Below are positions 46,524 to 55,935 of a DNA stretch of 64,000 nt, in pieces (the first letter of the stretch is position 1; every line of letters begins with the position of its first letter). The DNA is from Streptomyces coeruleorubidus (lineage in GTDB: Bacteria; Actinomycetota; Actinomycetes; Streptomycetales; Streptomycetaceae): contig NZ_CP118527.1 of NCBI RefSeq assembly GCF_028885415.1, positions 7,874,001 through 7,938,000 on the forward strand. The letters are read 5' to 3'. The notes under the pieces are model-generated. The model did no database searches and was not told the origin of the DNA. It worked only from the letters and a program-made list of their open reading frames with translations. The position numbers and the translations under genes were made by a program.

Positions 46524-47972
46524 ATGGCGGCTGTTGACTTTCCTTCTTCCCAGCACTTCATCGACGGCGAGTGGGTCGCGGCCCGCGACGGCGGCACGCT
46601 GGACGTCCTCGATCCGGCCACCCGGCAGGTGATCACCCAGGTGGCCCGGGCGGGCGGCGCCGATGTCGACAACGCGGTCGCCGCGGCGCGCCGCGCGTTC
46701 CCCGACTGGGCGGCGACCAACCCCAGCGAGCGCGGGGCGCTGATCCGGCGCTGGGCCGACCTGATCATCACCGAGGTCGAGGCGCTCGCGGCCGTCGAGG
46801 CCCAGGACGTGGGCAAGCCACTGTCCGGCGGCCGGACGAACATCTACATCGCCCACGGCATCATCGACTACTTCGCCGGCGCGGCCGACAAGCTCACCGG
46901 AGTCACGCTGCCCACCCGCAGCCCCGACTACCTGGGCTACACGGTTCCCGAGCCGTACGGCGTGTGCGCCGTCGTCATCCCGTGGAACGTTCCCGCCGTG
47001 CTCACCGCCGCGAACGTCGCGCCGGCGCTCGCCGCGGGCAACACGGTCGTCCTCAAGCCGTCCGAGATCGCGCCGCTGGCGCCGTTCGCACTCGCCGAAC
47101 TCGCCCGCCGCGCCGGCTTCCCGCCGGGGGTGGTCAACGTCGTCGCGGGCCTCGGCCCGGAGGCGGGCGTGGCGCTCACCTCGCACCCGGACGTCGACCA
47201 CATCAGCTTCGTCGGCTCCACCGCCACCGGGCGGGCGATCATGGCGGCCGCCGCACAGAACCTCGTCCCGGTGAAGCTGGAACTCGGCGGCAAGTCGCCG
47301 AACGTGCTCTTCGCCGACGCCGATCTCGACACGGCGATCCCGGCGATCGTCGCCTCGATCACCGAGAACGCGGGGCAGAACTGCTACGCCGGTTCCCGGC
47401 TGCTCGTTCAGGCCTCGGTGCACGACGAGGTCGTGGAGCGGGTCGCCGCCGCCATGGCCGCCGTCAAGACCGGGCCCTGGGAAGCCGACCTGGACATGGG
47501 TCCGCTGGTCAGTGCCGCGCAGTTCGCCCGCGTCAGCGGCTTCCTCAAGGACGCACGGCGCGAGGGCGCGCGGCTGGTCACCGGTGGCGCACCCACCGGC
47601 GACGGGTGGTTCGTCCGGCCGACCGTCTACGACCGGGTGGACGCGGACATGCGCGTCGCCCGCGAGGAGATCTTCGGCCCGGTCCTCGCCGTACAGTCCT
47701 TCCGCGACACCGCCGAGGCGACCGAGCAGATGAACGCCACCGACTTCGGCCTGCTGGCCTGCATCTGGACCAACGACGTCTCCCGGGCCCTGCGGCTGGC
47801 GAAGGACGTCCGCTCCGGGCAGGTGGCGGTCAACCAGTTCCACGACGCCGGAGTGATCGGCTTCCCGTTCAACATGCAGAAGGACAGCGGCTTCAGCCGG
47901 GGCGGCGGATACACGGCGCTGCGCGAATACACCCAGGAGAAGGGCGTGGCCATCCGGCTGCTGGCCCGCTGA
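46524..47972 (+). CDS. NAD(P)-dependent aldehyde dehydrogenase
   Basis: A 482-residue enzyme oxidising an aldehyde to the acid. Family motifs: VIPWNVPAVLTAANVAPALA, the cofactor loop SFVGSTATGRAI, the general-base Glu in ELGGKSPNVLFADAD, the catalytic Cys in ENAGQNCYAGSRLLVQ, and EIFGPVLAVQSF. Closest in feel to betaine/phenylacetaldehyde-type enzymes; substrate not determinable. AAGG precedes the ATG. Followed after 11 bp by a PucR-type regulator gene on the same transcript. Confidence 0.94.
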   Translation: MAAVDFPSSQHFIDGEWVAARDGGTLDVLDPATRQVITQVARAGGADVDNAVAAARRAFPDWAATNPSERGALIRRWADLIITEVEALAAVEAQDVGKPLSGGRTNIYIAHGIIDYFAGAADKLTGVTLPTRSPDYLGYTVPEPYGVCAVVIPWNVPAVLTAANVAPALAAGNTVVLKPSEIAPLAPFALAELARRAGFPPGVVNVVAGLGPEAGVALTSHPDVDHISFVGSTATGRAIMAAAAQNLVPVKLELGGKSPNVLFADADLDTAIPAIVASITENAGQNCYAGSRLLVQASVHDEVVERVAAAMAAVKTGPWEADLDMGPLVSAAQFARVSGFLKDARREGARLVTGGAPTGDGWFVRPTVYDRVDADMRVAREEIFGPVLAVQSFRDTAEATEQMNATDFGLLACIWTNDVSRALRLAKDVRSGQVAVNQFHDAGVIGFPFNMQKDSGFSRGGGYTALREYTQEKGVAIRLLAR

Positions 47973-47983
47973 GACAGGACACC

Positions 47984-49183
47984 ATGGGTACCACCGTCGG
48001 AGCGTGGCCGGGGCCGGCCCGGGAAGGACCTGGGCCGGACGCCGAGCCCGCCGTGCTGGAGCGGGAACTGGCCGAGGCCGTGCTCGCCGGCGCCGAGTGC
48101 CCGGACGTGCTCCGCGCGCTCCGGCGGGCGAGCGGCCGGCATGTGCGGCTGCTGTCCGCCGAAGGCGTGCCGCTTGCGGCCACGGACGGCGGTGCGGGAG
48201 TGCCGGTTGCCGTGGCGGACGGCGTGCTCGCCGACCTGGCCGGACCGGTGGTCGACACGCTCGACGGGCTGCGGGCCACGGCGCTGCCCGTACGTGCGGG
48301 GACGACGGTGGCCGGTGTGCTGCTGACCATGGGTCCCGATGACCCGCGCGTGCGGGCGCTGGCCCGTGCCGCCGTCACCGCGCTGCTCATCGACGCCGTG
48401 CGCGCCGGGGACGACTCGGCCGAGGTCCCGGCGCGGCACACACCGGCCGACGTCGTCGCCGCGCTGCGGTCCGGGACGGTGAGCCGCTCGGTGTACGCGG
48501 CGGCCGCAGGACTGGGGATCGATCCGCAGCGACCGCCGGCCGGTGCCGTGCTGCACTACACCGGCTCCCGCCCGCGCGCCTGGTCCACCGCCCTCTCCTG
48601 GCTGGAGCACCCGGTGCAGCAGGAGGGGCGCACGGCGTGGACGGTGGCGCCGGACGAGGCCGTGCTCGTCCGCCTGCAAAGCCGCCTGCGCCTCATGACC
48701 GGCGACGAGTCCACTGACCACGTCGTCGCGGTGAGTGGCTCCCACCCCGACTCGCTCAACGGCCTGGCCCGTTCCTTCGCCGAGGCCGAAAGGCTGCTCG
48801 GCCTGGCCCGGGCCCGGCACGTCACGCTGCTCACCTTCGAGAGCTGTGGGGTCGTCCAGGTACTGTTGCCCCTCCCACGCGCGCGGCTCGAGGCGTACGC
48901 CGAGACGCACCTCGGGCCGATCCGGCAGCGACCGGAGCTGATGGCGACTCTGCGTGCCTGGCTGGCCGAGAGGGGCAGCCGGCAGAGCGTCTCCGAACTA
49001 CTCCATCTGCACCGCAACTCGGTGGGCTACCGGGTGGGTCAGATCAAGAACCTCCTCGGCACGGACCCCCTGCTTCCCGCCGCCTCGGCGGAGCTGCATC
49101 TGGCGCTCACGGCCCTGGACCTGCTCGCCGCCGACGACCGGCAGGTGCGCGGCGACGACGAGCCGGTGTCGGCCGGACGCTGA
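47984..49183 (+). CDS. PucR-type transcriptional regulator
   Basis: A 399-residue regulator. The N-terminal about 150 residues form an alpha/beta sensor (GRHVRLLSAEGVPLAATDGG, LRATALPVRAGTTVAGVLL). The middle is a GGDEF-like CdaR/PucR domain (VAVSGSHPDSLNGLARSFAE with AERLLGLAR). The C-terminal HTH_30 domain LRAWLAERGSRQSVSELLHL plus HRNSVGYRVGQIKNLLG is diagnostic. PucR regulators often sense catabolic substrates. Likely controls part of this island; co-transcribed with the aldehyde dehydrogenase gene. Confidence 0.9.
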   Translation: MGTTVGAWPGPAREGPGPDAEPAVLERELAEAVLAGAECPDVLRALRRASGRHVRLLSAEGVPLAATDGGAGVPVAVADGVLADLAGPVVDTLDGLRATALPVRAGTTVAGVLLTMGPDDPRVRALARAAVTALLIDAVRAGDDSAEVPARHTPADVVAALRSGTVSRSVYAAAAGLGIDPQRPPAGAVLHYTGSRPRAWSTALSWLEHPVQQEGRTAWTVAPDEAVLVRLQSRLRLMTGDESTDHVVAVSGSHPDSLNGLARSFAEAERLLGLARARHVTLLTFESCGVVQVLLPLPRARLEAYAETHLGPIRQRPELMATLRAWLAERGSRQSVSELLHLHRNSVGYRVGQIKNLLGTDPLLPAASAELHLALTALDLLAADDRQVRGDDEPVSAGR

Positions 49184-49323
49184 TCCGGCATTTCGCACTT
49201 CGCCGCGCCGCCGACCGATGCCGCGGCGCCTTCCCGTGCACCCGCTCGACCCTGCCGCGGCCTGGGCTGTCAGCCGCACGAACAGGCGACACGCCCGCGA
49301 AACCAAGATGTAGCACGGGGGCG

Positions 49324-49387
49324 TTGACAGCACCGGTCGGCGGAGGCAGAGTACCTCGCAATACGTTCCACCGCCTCGCAATGCGAG
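49324..49387 (+). promoter_or_regulatory. Promoter with island operator pair C (upstream of quinone reductase-like gene)
   Basis: -35 TTGACA (49324-49329) and -10-like CAGAGT (49347-49352) with a 17-bp spacer are followed by CTCGCAATACG (49355-49365) and the near-perfect palindrome CTCGCAATGCGAG (49375-49387), exactly 20 bp apart. Downstream position suits a repressor. Confidence 0.65.
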
Positions 49388-49412
49388 ACGGAGAGGGTGA
49401 GGAGGCCGCCCG

Positions 49413-50444
49413 GTGCGAGCCATGGTGCAGACCGATTTCGGCGGTCCCGAGGCCGTGTTCCTGCAGGACGTCCCGGAGCCGGTGTGCGGACCGCGCGACG
49501 TCGTCGTAGAGATCGCCTACTGCGGGCTGAACCGCCTGGACCTGATGCAACTCAAAGGTCCTGGCCTGATACCGGGCTTCCGCCTTCCCCACGTGCCGGG
49601 CATGGACTTCGCCGGAACGGTGGTGGCGACCGGATCCGCGGTCGGCTCGGTCGTCCCCGGCGACCGGGTCATCGCCGATCCCACCCAGGGCTGCGGCAGC
49701 TGCCCGCGCTGCGCGGTGGGCGACCGTGCGTACTGCGTCAGACCGCGCATCCTCGGCGGCAACGCCCCCGGCGCGCTGGCCGAATACGTCCTGGCGTCCG
49801 CGGAATCGGTCGTCCAGGTGCCCGAGTCCCTGCCGCTCGCCGCGGCCGTCACCCTGCCCACCGCCTTCGCGACGGCATGGCACGCGGTGCACACCGTCGG
49901 GTCACTCGCCGCCGGTGAGACCCTCGTCGTGCACGCGGGCGCCAGCGCCGTCAGCCTGGCGGCCATCGCACTGGCCAAGCGGGCCGGTGCCTCGGTCGTC
50001 GCCCTGGCCGGCAGCGACGCGAAGCGGGCCGCGGCCCGCGCGGCAGGCGCGGACCTGGTGCTGCCCAACCAGGACCCGGACTCGGTGAAAACGGTGTCGG
50101 TCTTCACCGACGGCGCGGGGGCGGACCTGGTCCTGGACCACGTGGGCACCGACACCTGGCGTACCTCGCTGGACTGCCTCGGCATCCGGGGGCGTCTGCT
50201 GCTGATGGGCAACACCAGCGGCGACCAGGTGTCGTTCTCGCTCCAAGAGGTCTTCCACCGCGGACTGAAACTGCTGGGTACCGGCGGCTACAGCTCGGCC
50301 GACTTCGTCGCCGCCACGTCGGCCTGCTTCGCCGACGGCCTGCACCTGCCCACCGCCGCCCGGTTCCCGCTGGAGGATCTGGCCGATGCCTGGGACGTGC
50401 TCGCCGCCCGCGACACCATCGGCAAGGTCGTGATCGAGCCATGA
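49413..50444 (+). CDS. Zinc-type/quinone oxidoreductase-like medium-chain reductase
   Basis: A 343-residue NADPH-dependent MDR enzyme. It keeps the structural-zinc loop cysteines (GCGSCPRCAVGDRAYC) but has YCGLNRLDLMQLKG where zinc alcohol dehydrogenases carry the catalytic Cys, so it is of the quinone/enoyl reductase type. HVPGMDFAGTVVATGS and the cofactor loop VVHAGASAVSLAAIALA support this. GTG 49413 follows GAGGAGG. The first gene of the long rightward operon; overlaps the amidohydrolase gene by ATGA. Confidence 0.88.
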   Translation: MRAMVQTDFGGPEAVFLQDVPEPVCGPRDVVVEIAYCGLNRLDLMQLKGPGLIPGFRLPHVPGMDFAGTVVATGSAVGSVVPGDRVIADPTQGCGSCPRCAVGDRAYCVRPRILGGNAPGALAEYVLASAESVVQVPESLPLAAAVTLPTAFATAWHAVHTVGSLAAGETLVVHAGASAVSLAAIALAKRAGASVVALAGSDAKRAAARAAGADLVLPNQDPDSVKTVSVFTDGAGADLVLDHVGTDTWRTSLDCLGIRGRLLLMGNTSGDQVSFSLQEVFHRGLKLLGTGGYSSADFVAATSACFADGLHLPTAARFPLEDLADAWDVLAARDTIGKVVIEP

Positions 50445-51820
50445 CCGACCTTCTGATCGTGGGCGGCGACGTCGTCACGATGGACTCCGCCCGGCGGGTC
50501 CTCACCCGGGCGACGGTCGCCGTGTCCGGGAACAGCATCGCCGCGCTCGGCACGGCCGAGGATCTGCGCGCCCGCTTCCCGGGTGCGCGGGAGATCGACG
50601 CGTCGGGCTGTGTCGTGATCCCGGGTCTGGTCGACGCCCACCAGCACACGACCGTCGACCCCCTCGTGCGCAGCATGATCCCGGACCACATCGGCTCGCA
50701 GGAGTCGATATTCGACTGGATCGTCCCGCTGCACGCCCACGCCGACGGTGACGACGACGAACTGGCCGCGACCATCACCGCCGTGGAGTGCCTGTCCCGG
50801 GGCATCACCACGGTGCTGGAGCCGGGCACAGTGGCCTACCCGGAACGAGTGGCGGCGGGACTGGGCGCCGCGGGTGTCCGCGCGCGGGTCGGCGGCTGGG
50901 GCTGGGACGCCAAGGACGTGCCGTTCGGCGCGCCCGCCGACGAGGTGCTCGCCCGGCAGGAGGACATCGTCCGGTCCCTGCCGGCCACCGGTCCCATCAC
51001 CGGGTGGGTGACGCTCGTCGGCCATGACCTCGCGAGCGACGAGCTCTTCACCGGAGCGGTGAGCCTGGCCGAGCGGCTCGATGTCCAACTGACCTGGCAC
51101 GTCTCGCCGGGACCCGCCGACATCGAGGCGTACGCGCTGCGCTGCGGGCGCCGGCCGGTGGTCCACTTCCGCGAGCTGGGAGTACTCGGACCGCGCCTGC
51201 TGCTGGGGCACGCCGTGTGGCTCGACGACGCGGAGGTCGACGCGATCCTCGAGACCGGTACCGCGGTCGCCGCCTGCCCCGGGGCATATCTGCGTCTCGC
51301 CCAGGGGTACACACGCGCCTCCCGCCACGCCGAACTGGTGCGGCGGGGCGGCCGGGTCGCACTGGGCTGCGACGCGCACAACGCCGGCGACGCCCCGGAC
51401 GTCCTCCTGGCGGCCTATCTGTTCGCCGGCCTGGAACGCGACCGCGACCTGCCCGACCCGGTCCGTGCCGAGCAGGCGTTCGCCCTCGCGACGATCGACG
51501 GCGCCCGGGCGATCGGTCTCGGCGAACGGATCGGCTCCCTCGAAGTGGGCAAGGCGGCCGACATCGTCGTGCTCGATACCCGCGACCCCGCCTGGATGCC
51601 CCGGGGAGACCTCGCCCGCCAGCTCGTGTGGGGCCATGTGTCGCGCACCGTCCGTGACGTGCTGGTCGACGGCCGCGTGGTCGTCCGCGACCGGCGCCCG
51701 ACCGGCGTCGATCTCGCGGCCCTCGCCGCGGCTGCCGCCGAGCGATCCGCCGCCCTGCTGCGGCGCGCCGGCATCACGCCCCGCTCCGCCTGGCCGGCGG
51801 AGCCGGCGGCCCGCCAGTAA
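50441..51820 (+). CDS. Zinc amidohydrolase (TrzA/SsnA/ATZ type)
   Basis: A 459-residue deaminase/dechlorinase-type amidohydrolase. Metal ligands: HQH in VIPGLVDAHQHTT, His in LTWHVSPGPADIEAY, His in LLLGHAVWLDD and Asp in VALGCDAHNAG. The C-terminal VGKAADIVVLDTRDPAWMP is typical. It would hydrolyse an amino or other group from a cyclic substrate such as a purine-, pyrimidine- or triazine-like ring; substrate unknown. It sits inside the catabolic operon, right before the transporter genes. Confidence 0.9.
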   Translation: MTDLLIVGGDVVTMDSARRVLTRATVAVSGNSIAALGTAEDLRARFPGAREIDASGCVVIPGLVDAHQHTTVDPLVRSMIPDHIGSQESIFDWIVPLHAHADGDDDELAATITAVECLSRGITTVLEPGTVAYPERVAAGLGAAGVRARVGGWGWDAKDVPFGAPADEVLARQEDIVRSLPATGPITGWVTLVGHDLASDELFTGAVSLAERLDVQLTWHVSPGPADIEAYALRCGRRPVVHFRELGVLGPRLLLGHAVWLDDAEVDAILETGTAVAACPGAYLRLAQGYTRASRHAELVRRGGRVALGCDAHNAGDAPDVLLAAYLFAGLERDRDLPDPVRAEQAFALATIDGARAIGLGERIGSLEVGKAADIVVLDTRDPAWMPRGDLARQLVWGHVSRTVRDVLVDGRVVVRDRRPTGVDLAALAAAAAERSAALLRRAGITPRSAWPAEPAARQ

Positions 51821-51832
51821 GGAGACCCGTCG

Positions 51833-52015
51833 TTGAACGTCCTCGACACATCTGAGTCGCCGCCGGCGAAGAAGCGGCGTCTGCTGCCGCACCCGGCAGT
51901 ACCGCGGCCGATCGCGATGATCACCACGCTCGTCCCGGGCGGTCACGACCGCCGGACGGCTTTCCCGTGTACCTCCTGCGCCGGACTCGACCGGGCCGTC
52001 CGCCCTGCCGACTGA
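51833..52015 (+). pseudogene. N-terminal fragment resembling a flavin reductase-domain protein
   Basis: The 60-residue reading RLLPHPAVPRPIAMITTLVP resembles the start of flavin-reductase-like FMN-binding proteins (VPRPIAWVTT type). It has a proper ribosome-binding site (AAGGAGA) before its TTG, but ends after GGHDRRTAFPCTSC, far short of the usual 150-200 residues. It is probably a truncated gene in the operon; a real short peptide is less likely. Confidence 0.5.
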
Positions 52016-52082
52016 TCGCCACCCCCACGTCACTCCCACCGCCCCGCCGGGGCGGTGCCACCCAGCGAACGGAACCACGCAC

Positions 52083-53171
52083 ATGACTGCAAAAAGCACG
52101 TTCTGGCGTCCTCGGGCCGCGGCCGGCCTCGCCCTCGCGGGAGCCCTCGCGCTCTCCGGCTGTGCCGGCAACGCGGCGACGGCCCCCAAGGCGACCGGCT
52201 CGGCGAGCGCCGGCAACGACTCCAGCCTCAAGGAGCCGGACGTCAACGGCGACGGCAAGGTCGTCATAGGTGTCCTCAGCCCCGGCGACATCAACGACCA
52301 CGGCTACTACCAGAGCTTCGTCGACTCGGCGGACGCCTTCGCCAAGGAGAAGGGCTGGACGATCGTCAAGCGCGGCAGCGTGCCCCCGAGCGACGCACTC
52401 ACCGCGGCACGGGCGCTGTGCCAGCAGCACGTCGACATGGTCGCGCTCGCCGCGAGTGAGCTCAAGACCGCCGTCCCCGCCGCCGAGGACCCGGTCTGCG
52501 GCAAGACCGCCTGGTACATGCCGGGGCAGGCGGGTTCCGCCCCGATCCCGCGGGTTCTGCTGTCCACCGACGACCCCAATCAAAGTATGTTCGCCGCCGG
52601 CTACGCCGCGGGCTTGAAGATGAAGGCAGCCGGCTACACCAAGGCCGGGTTCATCACCGGCACCAAGGCCGACTTCAGTGTCGCCGCCGCCAAGGCCTTC
52701 CTGGCCGGGATCCGTGAGGTCGTCCCGAAGGCCACCCTGACGAGCACCTACACCGGCGACTTCAACGACTCGGCGAAGGCCAAGGAAGCCACCCAGGCGC
52801 AGATCAGCCAGGGCGCCAAGGTCATCTACCCCTACCTCGGCGGCGCGACCGACGCCGCGGCGCAGTTGGCGAACGCGGGCGGCGCGCTGACCCTCACCCC
52901 GGGCACCGACCGGTGCGACTCGGCCGGCCCGAAGTTCGACATCTCCGTGATCTTCGACCCGGGTGACTACTTCCGCGCCGCGCTGGAGGAGTTCGCCAAG
53001 GACAACCTGAAGATGGGCACCGTGCGCGAGTGGCAGCTGGGCGCCGATCCCTACCCGACCGTCAAGATCTGCAAGGGCCAGGGCGACGAGAACCAGAAGC
53101 TCGCGCAGTTCATGAAGAAGATCGGCGACAAGGAGATCGACGCGGCGGCCGAGGTCAAGCGCCTCGGCTGA
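52083..53171 (+). CDS. BMP-family ABC transporter substrate-binding lipoprotein
   Basis: A 362-residue exported lipoprotein. The signal peptide ends in the lipobox ALSGC with lipidated Cys27. The mature part shows Bmp/Med family features: VVIGVLSPGDINDHGYYQSF, SMFAAGYAAGLKMKAAGYTK, KAGFITGTKADFSVAAAKAF and VIYPYLGGATDAAAQLAN. Family members bind nucleosides, purines and similar compounds. First gene of a complete four-gene importer. Confidence 0.93.
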   Translation: MTAKSTFWRPRAAAGLALAGALALSGCAGNAATAPKATGSASAGNDSSLKEPDVNGDGKVVIGVLSPGDINDHGYYQSFVDSADAFAKEKGWTIVKRGSVPPSDALTAARALCQQHVDMVALAASELKTAVPAAEDPVCGKTAWYMPGQAGSAPIPRVLLSTDDPNQSMFAAGYAAGLKMKAAGYTKAGFITGTKADFSVAAAKAFLAGIREVVPKATLTSTYTGDFNDSAKAKEATQAQISQGAKVIYPYLGGATDAAAQLANAGGALTLTPGTDRCDSAGPKFDISVIFDPGDYFRAALEEFAKDNLKMGTVREWQLGADPYPTVKICKGQGDENQKLAQFMKKIGDKEIDAAAEVKRLG

Positions 53172-53200
53172 CGTGCCGATACCGACGAGGAAGATCAGCG

Positions 53201-54757
53201 ATGACATCGACGACCTCAGCGGTTCCGATCCTTGAACTGCGCGGCATCACGAAGTCCTACGGATCAGTCACGGCCTGCAACGGCGTGGACCTCAGGGTCG
53301 ACGCCGGCGAGATCCACGGACTCCTGGGGGAGAACGGGGCGGGCAAGTCCAGCCTCATGAAGGTCCTGCTGGGGCTGGTCCGGCGCGATGCCGGCACCGT
53401 CCTGGTGCGCGGCGAGGAGGTCGCGCTGGACAGCCCGCAGGAAGCGGCCGAGCTGGGCATCGGCATGGTGCACCAGCATTTCAGCCTCATCAACGGGCTG
53501 ACCGTGTGGGAGAACGTGGCGCTCGGCGACACCGGCAAGGTGAACAAGCAGGCCATCTGTGCCGACATCGCCGAGGTCTGCGCACGATACGGGCTGCCGA
53601 TCGACCCTGAGGCGCGCGTCGACGCACTCTCGGCGGGTGAGCGGCAGCGCGTCGAGTTGGTCAAGTGCCTGCGGCGCAACCCTCGGATCCTGGTCCTGGA
53701 CGAGCCCACCTCGGTGCTGACCCAGGCGGAGTCGGAGGAGTTGTTCGCCGTGCTCGGCCGGGTGGTGCAGGAGGAGGGACGCGCTGTCATCCTCATCAGC
53801 CACAAGCTCGCCGAGATCGCCCGGGCCACGGACCGGGTGACGGTCCTGCGCAAAGGCGGTGTCGTCTTCCGGGTGGTCACGGCCGAGACCACGCCGCAGG
53901 TACTCGCTCAGCAGATGGTGGGCCGTGCCGTGTCGCTGGGTGAGGAGGGGGCAGCCCTCGGCATGCTGCCGGTGCAGAAGGCACGCACCGGCGGGGACGG
54001 GGCCCGCGACCAGCGGCAGCCCGTCCTGCGCCTCGCCGGACTCACCGTCGAGCAAGGCGGGGTCAGGATTCTCGAAGACGTCGATCTCACCGTGGGCTCG
54101 GGCGAGATCGTCGCCCTCTACGGCGTCGAGGGCAGCGGCCAGGCGATGCTCGGAAACGTCCTCGCCGGGCTGATCCCGCCGACCGCCGGCACCATCGAGG
54201 TCGCCGGGAGCAGCGTCGACGTGACCCGCCCCGGCGCGCTCGGGAAGGCCGGTCTCGGCATCGTGCCGGAGGACCGGCACCAAAGCGGCGTCGTCCTCGA
54301 CATGAGCGTCGCCGAGAACCTGACGATGAAGTCGCTCGACAAGGTCGGCGGCCGGTTCCTGTTGCGGCGGCGGGCGATGCTCGCCGAGGCCCGCCGCCTC
54401 GCGGACGAGTTCAGCATCGTCACACCGTCGCTGGACGCGCCCGTGCGCAGCCTGTCCGGCGGCAACCAGCAGCGGGTCGTACTCGCCCGGGAACTGTCCG
54501 GTGACACGCGCGTCCTGGTGGCCGCGCAGCCCACCCACGGGCTGGACGTCGGTGCCATCGAGGACATGTATGCCCGACTGCGCAAGGCGGCCGCCGAAGG
54601 CGTCGGAGTGCTGCTCATCTCCACCGAACTCGAGGAAGTCATGGCCCTTGCAACCTGGATCGCGGTGATCTCTTCCGGACGGATCACCGGATCACTCCCT
54701 GTCTCGGAGGCGACCTCTGAGCGGCTCGGCATGCTGGTCGGCGGTGAGGCCGCATGA
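53201..54757 (+). CDS. ABC transporter ATP-binding protein (duplicated, BMP/nucleoside type)
   Basis: A 518-residue protein with two ATPase halves. The first is canonical: Walker A GENGAGKSSLMK, signature LSAGERQRVELVKCL, Walker B RILVLDEPTSVL. The second is degenerate at Walker A (GVEGSGQAMLGNV) and Walker B (VLVAAQPTHGLDVG) but keeps LSGGNQQRVVLARE, as in RbsA/YufO-type proteins. Powers the adjacent permeases; overlaps the first permease gene by ATGA. Confidence 0.95.
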   Translation: MTSTTSAVPILELRGITKSYGSVTACNGVDLRVDAGEIHGLLGENGAGKSSLMKVLLGLVRRDAGTVLVRGEEVALDSPQEAAELGIGMVHQHFSLINGLTVWENVALGDTGKVNKQAICADIAEVCARYGLPIDPEARVDALSAGERQRVELVKCLRRNPRILVLDEPTSVLTQAESEELFAVLGRVVQEEGRAVILISHKLAEIARATDRVTVLRKGGVVFRVVTAETTPQVLAQQMVGRAVSLGEEGAALGMLPVQKARTGGDGARDQRQPVLRLAGLTVEQGGVRILEDVDLTVGSGEIVALYGVEGSGQAMLGNVLAGLIPPTAGTIEVAGSSVDVTRPGALGKAGLGIVPEDRHQSGVVLDMSVAENLTMKSLDKVGGRFLLRRRAMLAEARRLADEFSIVTPSLDAPVRSLSGGNQQRVVLARELSGDTRVLVAAQPTHGLDVGAIEDMYARLRKAAAEGVGVLLISTELEEVMALATWIAVISSGRITGSLPVSEATSERLGMLVGGEAA

Positions 54758-55935
54758 GTGCCGCCCCCCTGACGGATCCGGACGACCTCGGCCGACGCTT
54801 CCTCGCCCGGCTCCGGCCGGGGCGCCGCGGCTGGCTGACAGCGGGCCTCACACTCCTGCTCGTCGCTGTCGCCGGGGCCGCGTCCGCGCTGCTGCTCATG
54901 GCGACCGGTGCCTCGCCGAGCGCTTCGCTGGACGCGATATGGACCGGGTCTCTGGCCGGCACCACGGGATGGACGACGACGCTGCTCAACGCGGCGCCGC
55001 TGCTGCTGGTCGCGCTCGGTGCGTGCATCTGCGCGTCAGCCGGCACGTTCAACATCGGCCAGGAGGGGCAGGTGCTCATCGGCGGCCTGGCCGGAGCCTG
55101 GGTCGGGCTGCGGCTGGCCATGCCGGGCCCGATGCTGGTCGTCGTCGTGCTGATCGCCGCCGCGGTCGGCGGTGGCGCCTGGGCCGCGCTCAGCGCTCTG
55201 ATGCTTCGCTTCCGCGGCGTCAACGTCCCGGTGAGCACCCTGCTGATGACGTTCCTCGCCATCCAGCTCGTCACGTTCGCGGTCAGCACGCCGTGGGGTC
55301 TGCAGGAGAGCGTGCAGAACTCCTCGGGAATCGCCGACGCCCAGTCGAACCCCCTGCCGGCGAACGCCCAGCTCGCGAGCTTCGGGCAGTACCCGTCGCT
55401 CCAGCTGAACACCGGCCTGTTCATCGCGCTCGTCGCCGCGGTCGGCGTCGCCCTCGTCCTGAGTCGCAGCCGGTGGGGCTTTCGGGTGCGCATGGTCGGA
55501 CTGAATCCGCTGACGGCCAGGCACACCGGTATCCGGGTGGCCGCCCTCGGCGGCTTCACCCTGGCGTTGTCAGGCGCTTTCGCAGGGCTGGCGGGAGGAC
55601 TGCTGCTGGCGAGCCCGATCGGCACCAACCGGCTGCAGGCCGGGCTCTCGGACAACGTCGGCTGGGACGGCCTGCTCGTCGCGCTCGTCGCGCGGAACCG
55701 GCCCCTGGTCGCGATCCCGGTGTCGTTCGTGTTCGCCGTGCTGCGTGCGGGCGGAGACTTCCTCGCGGCCACCGGCGTGCCGTACTACCTCGTCGACATC
55801 GTCAAGGCGTTGCTGGTCCTCGCGTTCGTCGCGCCGCCCTTCCTCGTCGACCTCTTCCGCAGGCGCCGCGGTGCCAAGCCGTCGACGGCGCCCCCCGTGT
55901 CCGTCGTCCCGACCAAGGTGAGGGCAGCCGCGTGA
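54754..55935 (+). CDS. ABC transporter permease (BMP/nucleoside type), subunit 1
   Basis: A 393-residue membrane protein with about 8-10 helices. The conserved BPD_transp_2 part includes LVALGACICASAGTFNIGQE, GQVLIGGLAGAWVGLRLA and FRVRMVGLNPLTARHTGIRV. It pairs with the next permease to form the channel. Start and stop overlap both neighbours. Confidence 0.94.
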   Translation: MSAAPLTDPDDLGRRFLARLRPGRRGWLTAGLTLLLVAVAGAASALLLMATGASPSASLDAIWTGSLAGTTGWTTTLLNAAPLLLVALGACICASAGTFNIGQEGQVLIGGLAGAWVGLRLAMPGPMLVVVVLIAAAVGGGAWAALSALMLRFRGVNVPVSTLLMTFLAIQLVTFAVSTPWGLQESVQNSSGIADAQSNPLPANAQLASFGQYPSLQLNTGLFIALVAAVGVALVLSRSRWGFRVRMVGLNPLTARHTGIRVAALGGFTLALSGAFAGLAGGLLLASPIGTNRLQAGLSDNVGWDGLLVALVARNRPLVAIPVSFVFAVLRAGGDFLAATGVPYYLVDIVKALLVLAFVAPPFLVDLFRRRRGAKPSTAPPVSVVPTKVRAAA

